From: Phycisphaeraceae bacterium
GTDB taxonomy: Bacteria; Planctomycetota; Phycisphaerae; Phycisphaerales; Phycisphaeraceae
Length of the DNA stretch: 64,000 bases
Assembly: GCA_002716625.1 (NCBI GenBank)
Contig: PBAS01000052.1
Location: forward strand, 1 to 64,000
Reading direction: 5' to 3'
In this document: positions 60,090 to 64,000 of the stretch, piece by piece
Position numbering within the stretch: the first letter of the stretch is position 1
Layout of the letters: every line of letters begins with the position of its first letter
Notes under the pieces: generated by a model
Database searches by the model: none
Seen by the model: only the letters and a program-made list of their open reading frames with translations
Told to the model about the DNA's origin: nothing
Position numbers and translations under genes: made by a program

Positions 60090-61328
60090 ATGTCGAATTT
60101 ACAGATATTTACCTATGAAGCCGGTGCAATCACCGATGCGGTATCCCAGGTCATTCGCCCGGGTGCAGTGGCGATCCAAGGTGGGGAAATCATTTCTTTC
60201 GGTGATCAAAGCCAGGTCCGTCGTGAGGTGGGCAGCCGTGAGGCAGTGCGTCAACTTGGAAACTACCTGATATTACCGCAGTTCGTAAATGCACATGCCC
60301 ATCTTGATCTGACCTCGGTCGGGCAGATGAGCTACAGTGGCGCTTTTGTTCAATGGCTTCAGTCCGTGATGAACGCAAGGCCCCAAACTGATGAGGCATT
60401 GAATGCGTCCATGCAAAAAGGGGTGTGTGCATCTGCCAAAGCAGGTGTTGGCTGGATTGGCGATGTCGTGAACAGTCCCGGTGCCATTGCTGCCCGCAGC
60501 GAGGCAAAATTGGCGGGGATCAGTTTTCTCGAGTGCTTTGGGATGGGAATGGGTCAGGAGGAAGGTTGTTTGCGATTGGCCAGTCAACTTCAGGATCTCG
60601 ATGCCAGCGCGAATCAACTTGGTCTCCAGCCTCATGCGCCTTACTCGGCAGGTCATCAGGTGTATCAACGTGCCGTTGACCTTGCGATCCAATTCGAATT
60701 TCGTCTTAGCACTCACTTGGCCGAATCAAAAATGGAAGAGCAATTTCTTGTCGATGCCAGCGGTCCGATCGTCGATCACTTAAAGGCGATTGGCAAATGG
60801 GATACGAGCATCAAGGCCTCGGGCTTGCATCCAGTTGACTGGATGAAGCCGTATTTGAAGAAAGCTGAATGGTTACTTGCACACTGCAACTATGTGGATG
60901 ACGACCATATCAAGCTCATTGCGGATTGTGGCGCTTCGGTGGCGTATTGTCCTATTGCTAGTGATTACTTTGGTCACCACCATCATCGCTACCGAGATAT
61001 GATGGCAGCCGGCGTAAACGTATGCCTGGGAACCGATTCAATTCTCTGTCAACCTCGCAATGAATTCCAGCCCCTGAGCATTTTGGCCCAGATGCGACAT
61101 CTTTATCGCCGTGACCGCACATCGCCACGTGTGTTACTTGAATTGGCCACGATTAATGGGTGCCGGGCCCTTGGTCTTGATCCATCGCTTGCCACACTAC
61201 AGCCAGGTGTTCAGGCTCGCATGTGCGCGGTGCCAATCGATCCTGATAATTCGAATGATCCACTCGCACAGGTCCTTGAGAATGATTATCCTGTCCGATC
61301 GATTGGTTTTTCGGAGACCTTATTATGA
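60090..61328 (+). CDS. Amidohydrolase (SAH/aminofutalosine deaminase-like)
   Basis: A 412-residue amidohydrolase-superfamily enzyme. Metal and catalytic residues are in VNAHAHLDLT (about 64-73), LQPHAPYSAGHQVY, STHLAESKMEEQF, AHCNYVDDDHI and LGTDSILCQP. The E and D positions match adenosine-type deaminases such as the S-adenosylhomocysteine or 6-amino-6-deoxyfutalosine deaminases. The substrate cannot be decided; no menaquinone genes are in the window. The stop overlaps the next gene by 4 bp. Confidence 0.85.
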   Translation: MSNLQIFTYEAGAITDAVSQVIRPGAVAIQGGEIISFGDQSQVRREVGSREAVRQLGNYLILPQFVNAHAHLDLTSVGQMSYSGAFVQWLQSVMNARPQTDEALNASMQKGVCASAKAGVGWIGDVVNSPGAIAARSEAKLAGISFLECFGMGMGQEEGCLRLASQLQDLDASANQLGLQPHAPYSAGHQVYQRAVDLAIQFEFRLSTHLAESKMEEQFLVDASGPIVDHLKAIGKWDTSIKASGLHPVDWMKPYLKKAEWLLAHCNYVDDDHIKLIADCGASVAYCPIASDYFGHHHHRYRDMMAAGVNVCLGTDSILCQPRNEFQPLSILAQMRHLYRRDRTSPRVLLELATINGCRALGLDPSLATLQPGVQARMCAVPIDPDNSNDPLAQVLENDYPVRSIGFSETLL

Positions 61329-62242
61329 GTAGTGCAACCTTGACAAACGAAGTTCAGAGAATCGGTTACATCGGTATGGGCATCATGGGGGCGGCGATGG
61401 CTGGAAATTTGGTCAAAGCTGGTTTCGAGGTGATGGTTTGGAACAGAACCGCTTCCAAGTGCCAACCCCTGGCCGATTTGGGTGCGGCGGTTGCTGAGTC
61501 GCCGGCTGATATGGCAGCCAAGTCGCTTGACGCCATTTGTATCAACGTGACGAACACCCCTGATGTTGATGAGGTGTTGTTCGGTCAAAATGGTATTGCC
61601 GGTTCTGCTGCTACAGGATTGATCGTGATTGACAACTCAACGATCAGTCCGGTTGAGACGCAGCGCTTTGCTGCTGAACTGGCGAAGAAGGAAATTACGT
61701 TTCTGGACGCGCCTGTTTCGGGTGGTGATGTGGGTGCTAAGAATGGGACGTTGAGCATTATGGTGGGTGGTGATGAATCGGCTTTCGATCGCTGCAGCCG
61801 GATGTTTGATGTACTGGGTAAATCGGCTGTCCTCCTGGGACCTGCAGGGATGGGGCAAGTCTGCAAGGCATGTAACCAGATTGCCGTTGCCTGCAATTTG
61901 ATCGGTGTGTGTGAGGCCCTGGCCTTGGCGAAAAAAAGCGGTCTGGATATGACAAAAATGATAGATGTTGTATCCGGTGGTGCAGCTTCGTCATGGCAAT
62001 TGGCAAATTTGGGTCCGAAGATTATGGAAGGCGACCATGCCCCCGGATTTATGATTGACTTGGTGTTGAAGGATCTGTCACTTGTTGCTGATGCTGCACG
62101 CGAACACAAGTTGCCCCTGAATGCGGTCGCACTGGCTGAGGGTTACTTTCGCGCGGCGGCGGCCGGGGGTGCCGGGCAGTTGGGCACACAGGCCATGGCA
62201 AAAACGATTGAACAATTAGGTGGTTTTGAGTTTGCGAAGTAG
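61325..62242 (+). CDS. 3-hydroxyisobutyrate dehydrogenase-family reductase (GarR-like)
   Basis: A 305-residue NAD(P)-dependent beta-hydroxyacid dehydrogenase. The Rossmann motif is IGYIGMGIMGAAMAGNLVKAG, then NRTASKC. The catalytic loop DAPVSGGDVGAKNGTLSIMVGG and the lysine in AGMGQVCKACNQIAVACN follow. Members reduce tartronate semialdehyde or succinic/glyoxylic semialdehydes, or oxidise 3-hydroxyisobutyrate. ATGA overlap joins it to the amidohydrolase gene, suggesting a shared unit but no obvious shared pathway. Confidence 0.9.
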   Translation: MSSATLTNEVQRIGYIGMGIMGAAMAGNLVKAGFEVMVWNRTASKCQPLADLGAAVAESPADMAAKSLDAICINVTNTPDVDEVLFGQNGIAGSAATGLIVIDNSTISPVETQRFAAELAKKEITFLDAPVSGGDVGAKNGTLSIMVGGDESAFDRCSRMFDVLGKSAVLLGPAGMGQVCKACNQIAVACNLIGVCEALALAKKSGLDMTKMIDVVSGGAASSWQLANLGPKIMEGDHAPGFMIDLVLKDLSLVADAAREHKLPLNAVALAEGYFRAAAAGGAGQLGTQAMAKTIEQLGGFEFAK

Positions 62243-62265
62243 CGAGGGATCACGTGGAGTGGGAT

Positions 62266-63891
62266 CTAATTTTGCTTGGGCAGTCGTACCACGGCCACGT
62301 TTAGGATTCCTGGTCTTTTTGCGAGCCCGTCGATTAGTGCCTGAGGTAGATCATCGTCAACATTTAAAAGCATGAGCGCTCGTTTGTCGCGCCGGCTTAA
62401 GGTCATATCCGCGATATTGACGTTGGCATTACCAAATTCGGTTCCTACCACCCCGATCATGCCAGGGCGGTCGTCATTGCTGATGAGAATCATGTTGCCA
62501 GCTGGGATCATGTCCATGCGGTAACCATTGATTTCAACCACACGCGGCTGCATATCAGAATAGACACAACCGACGATCCGGTGGGTTCGATCCGGGCACT
62601 CAACGTCTAGTGCCACCTGGGGCCCGTGTATCTGCTGTTCCTCGATATGGACAGTTCGCAGGTGGATCCCACGTCGTTCTGCCAAATGGCGTACGTTGAC
62701 CAGGTTAAGCCGTGCGTCCATATGAGGCTGCAAAAGGCCAATCAGTGCCATCCGTTCGATGGTCACTTCCACAGCAGTCAGTGCCTCACCGGCCAGTTCC
62801 AAGGTTACGCCCATGATCCCACCGCAAAGCATGGGGTTCACCAAGTGGGCCATCCGCTGTGCCAAATCGACGAACCGTTGTTGCAGCGGGTCAAGATCCA
62901 TTCGCAGATCAGACACGTTTACTGCACCACGCACGCCATGACCCCGAAGGAACTCCATCAAGGCCACCGCCGCGTCTGTGCTGACGGCTTCTTGGGCCTC
63001 GATGGTACTGGCCCCCAGGTGCGGCGTTGTAAGAATCTTGGGGTGATTGCGAAGGCCAGGATCACCCCCTGGTCCGTTGTCCGCCGGGGGTGGTTCGGTT
63101 GAGAAGACATCCAACGCTGCGCCACCACATTGGCCCTTGTCAATTGCGACCAGTAGGGCCTGCTCATCCACAATGCCGCCCCGCGACGCATTGACAACCA
63201 ATAGCCCCTTCTTGGCATACTTTGAAAAGGCTTGGGCATCCAGCATGCCCCGGGTTTGATTATTCAGTGGGACGTGAAAACTCACCACATCTGCGTGGGG
63301 CAGCATCTGCGTGAAATTGCGGTACATTTTTACAGTACCGTTCAGCATGGTGGGCGTATTAATAAATGGGTCGTGGGCAATCACCTTCATATCAAAAGCC
63401 AGCGCCCGTTGGGCAACCGCCTGACCGATACGACCAAAACCCACGATGCCAAGTGTCTTGCCCGCCAGCTGTATACCTTGAAATGCCTGGCGTTCCCAGC
63501 GGCCCTCGGTCATGGTCTTGTAGGCTGGCCCAATGTGACGGGCCAAGGCAAGCATCAGCGCAAAGGCATGTTCTGCAGTCGTTACCGTAGATGCTTCAGC
63601 GGAATTCATGACCAGGACGCCCGCTTCAGTTGCTGCGCTTAGGTCAATGTTATCAACCCCGACACCGGCTCGGGCAACGGCTTTAAGCTGGCCGGACTTG
63701 GCAAACACCTTTGCGGAAACCTGTACGCCACTACGCACAATTAATCCATCAAAGGTGCCGACAATACTGGCCAGCTCCTGCTCACTGATTCCAGGTCGAT
63801 CGGTAAGTTCCGCATCGTCCTGGGCGCGAATATAAGCAAGTCCCTCGTCCGCCAGCTTATCGGCCGCGAGGATTTTGAACGGTTGAGTCAT
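62266..63891 (-). CDS. serA: D-3-phosphoglycerate dehydrogenase
   Basis: A 541-residue SerA of the long type, catalysing the first committed step of serine synthesis. NAD-binding GKTLGIVGFGRIGQAVAQRAL (split here as LGIVGFGRIGQAVAQ), the RGGIVDEQALLVAI segment with catalytic Arg, and His in LTTPHLGASTIEAQ are present. An intervening domain and a C-terminal ACT domain (LISNDDRPGMIGVVG, about 470-540) follow, giving serine feedback control. It begins only 6 bp after the stop of the upstream partial gene, so they form an operon. Confidence 0.95.
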   Translation of the reverse strand: MTQPFKILAADKLADEGLAYIRAQDDAELTDRPGISEQELASIVGTFDGLIVRSGVQVSAKVFAKSGQLKAVARAGVGVDNIDLSAATEAGVLVMNSAEASTVTTAEHAFALMLALARHIGPAYKTMTEGRWERQAFQGIQLAGKTLGIVGFGRIGQAVAQRALAFDMKVIAHDPFINTPTMLNGTVKMYRNFTQMLPHADVVSFHVPLNNQTRGMLDAQAFSKYAKKGLLVVNASRGGIVDEQALLVAIDKGQCGGAALDVFSTEPPPADNGPGGDPGLRNHPKILTTPHLGASTIEAQEAVSTDAAVALMEFLRGHGVRGAVNVSDLRMDLDPLQQRFVDLAQRMAHLVNPMLCGGIMGVTLELAGEALTAVEVTIERMALIGLLQPHMDARLNLVNVRHLAERRGIHLRTVHIEEQQIHGPQVALDVECPDRTHRIVGCVYSDMQPRVVEINGYRMDMIPAGNMILISNDDRPGMIGVVGTEFGNANVNIADMTLSRRDKRALMLLNVDDDLPQALIDGLAKRPGILNVAVVRLPKQN

Positions 63892-63897
63892 TAGTTA

Positions 63898-64000
63898 TTA
63901 ACTTCGGGTATCGGGCGGGGTTTCTGTTGATCGTGATTCGGACACGGCCACAAAGGCATGGTAAGCCGCATCAATTGTTTGTTGTATGCATGGTTCATCA
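63898..64000 (-). CDS. C-terminal end of a gene upstream of serA (partial)
   Basis: An open minus-strand frame enters from the right edge and ends with stop 63900-63898. The last 33 residues read CIQQTIDAAYHAFVAVSESR and then a Pro/Thr-rich tail. The position directly before serA suggests an amino-acid enzyme, for example a class V aminotransferase, but too little sequence is visible to say. Confidence 0.5.
   Translation of the reverse strand, partial: DEPCIQQTIDAAYHAFVAVSESRSTETPPDTRS

Noticed and set aside
1-64000. CRISPR arrays, insertion sequences, prophage
   Set aside because: No spaced direct repeats, transposase, integrase or phage structural genes were seen on either strand.

Overview
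The window looks like chromosomal DNA of a planctomycete, most plausibly of the Phycisphaerae type. The grounds are a bacterial microcompartment (BMC) locus of the Planctomycetes-Verrucomicrobia (PVM) kind, an H-X9-DG prepilin-like protein, several PQQ-type beta-propeller lipoproteins, two phytanoyl-CoA-dioxygenase-family proteins, a DUF3311/SSS symporter pair, and tightly packed genes of moderate GC content. This placement rests on gene content alone. I saw no complete rRNA or tRNA gene, insertion sequence or CRISPR array.

Layout. Bases 1-2210 hold the end of a LamG-like protein and a PQQ-propeller lipoprotein. From about 2.5 to 20.9 kb there is one long plus-strand run of genes, many overlapping by 4 bp. 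In order it encodes a symporter, a LuxE-like acyl-adenylating enzyme, an aldehyde-dehydrogenase-fold acyl reductase, an iron alcohol dehydrogenase, a PQQ propeller, a HemW-like radical SAM protein, a chorismate-lyase-like protein, a flavin-dependent halogenase-like oxidoreductase, a GT4 glycosyltransferase, a hotdog thioesterase, a second AMP-ligase, an ABC exporter, a 53-residue protein and an acetoacetate-decarboxylase-family protein. I read it as a candidate aromatic-acid tailoring and export pathway with no polyketide synthase. Bases 21-28.5 kb carry a TIM-barrel sugar isomerase-like gene, a PhyH-family gene, coaE, rho, lemA, an htpX-like protease and a STAS protein.

The BMC region runs from 28.5 to 44.1 kb, mostly on the minus strand. 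Reading down from 41.6 kb it encodes PduL, two BMC-H shell proteins, acetate kinase, a third BMC-H, a BMC-P, a CoA-acylating aldehyde dehydrogenase, a BMC-P, an unknown protein, a BMC-P, a class II sugar-phosphate aldolase, a TIM-barrel aldolase-like protein and a DeoR regulator. After the unrelated lysM and aat genes come an RraA-like protein, a DHDPS/KDG-family aldolase and a tandem BMC-domain shell protein. A mannonate-dehydratase-like gene and a divergent Ldh2-family dehydrogenase flank the upstream end. Encapsulation-peptide-like amphipathic helices occur on PduL, the aldehyde dehydrogenase, the unknown protein, the class II aldolase and the DHDPS-family aldolase. The simplest model is that aldolases release an aldehyde such as lactaldehyde or glyceraldehyde inside the shell. 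The aldehyde dehydrogenase, PduL and AckA then turn it into a carboxylate plus ATP. The 2-keto-3-deoxy-sugar-acid branch (UxuA-like plus DHDPS-family aldolase with a targeting tail) is the most novel-looking part.

Bases 44.3-64 kb are mainly housekeeping: a frameshifted OB-fold gene, holB, a HAD phosphatase, an entericidin-like lipoprotein, dut, ftsK, sodC, a membrane protein, a PhyH-family gene, nadA, lptB, an rluB-type pseudouridine synthase, a prepilin-like protein, a FloA-like fragment, an OmpA-like lipoprotein, an amidohydrolase, a 3-hydroxyisobutyrate-dehydrogenase-family gene, serA and the 3' end of another gene.
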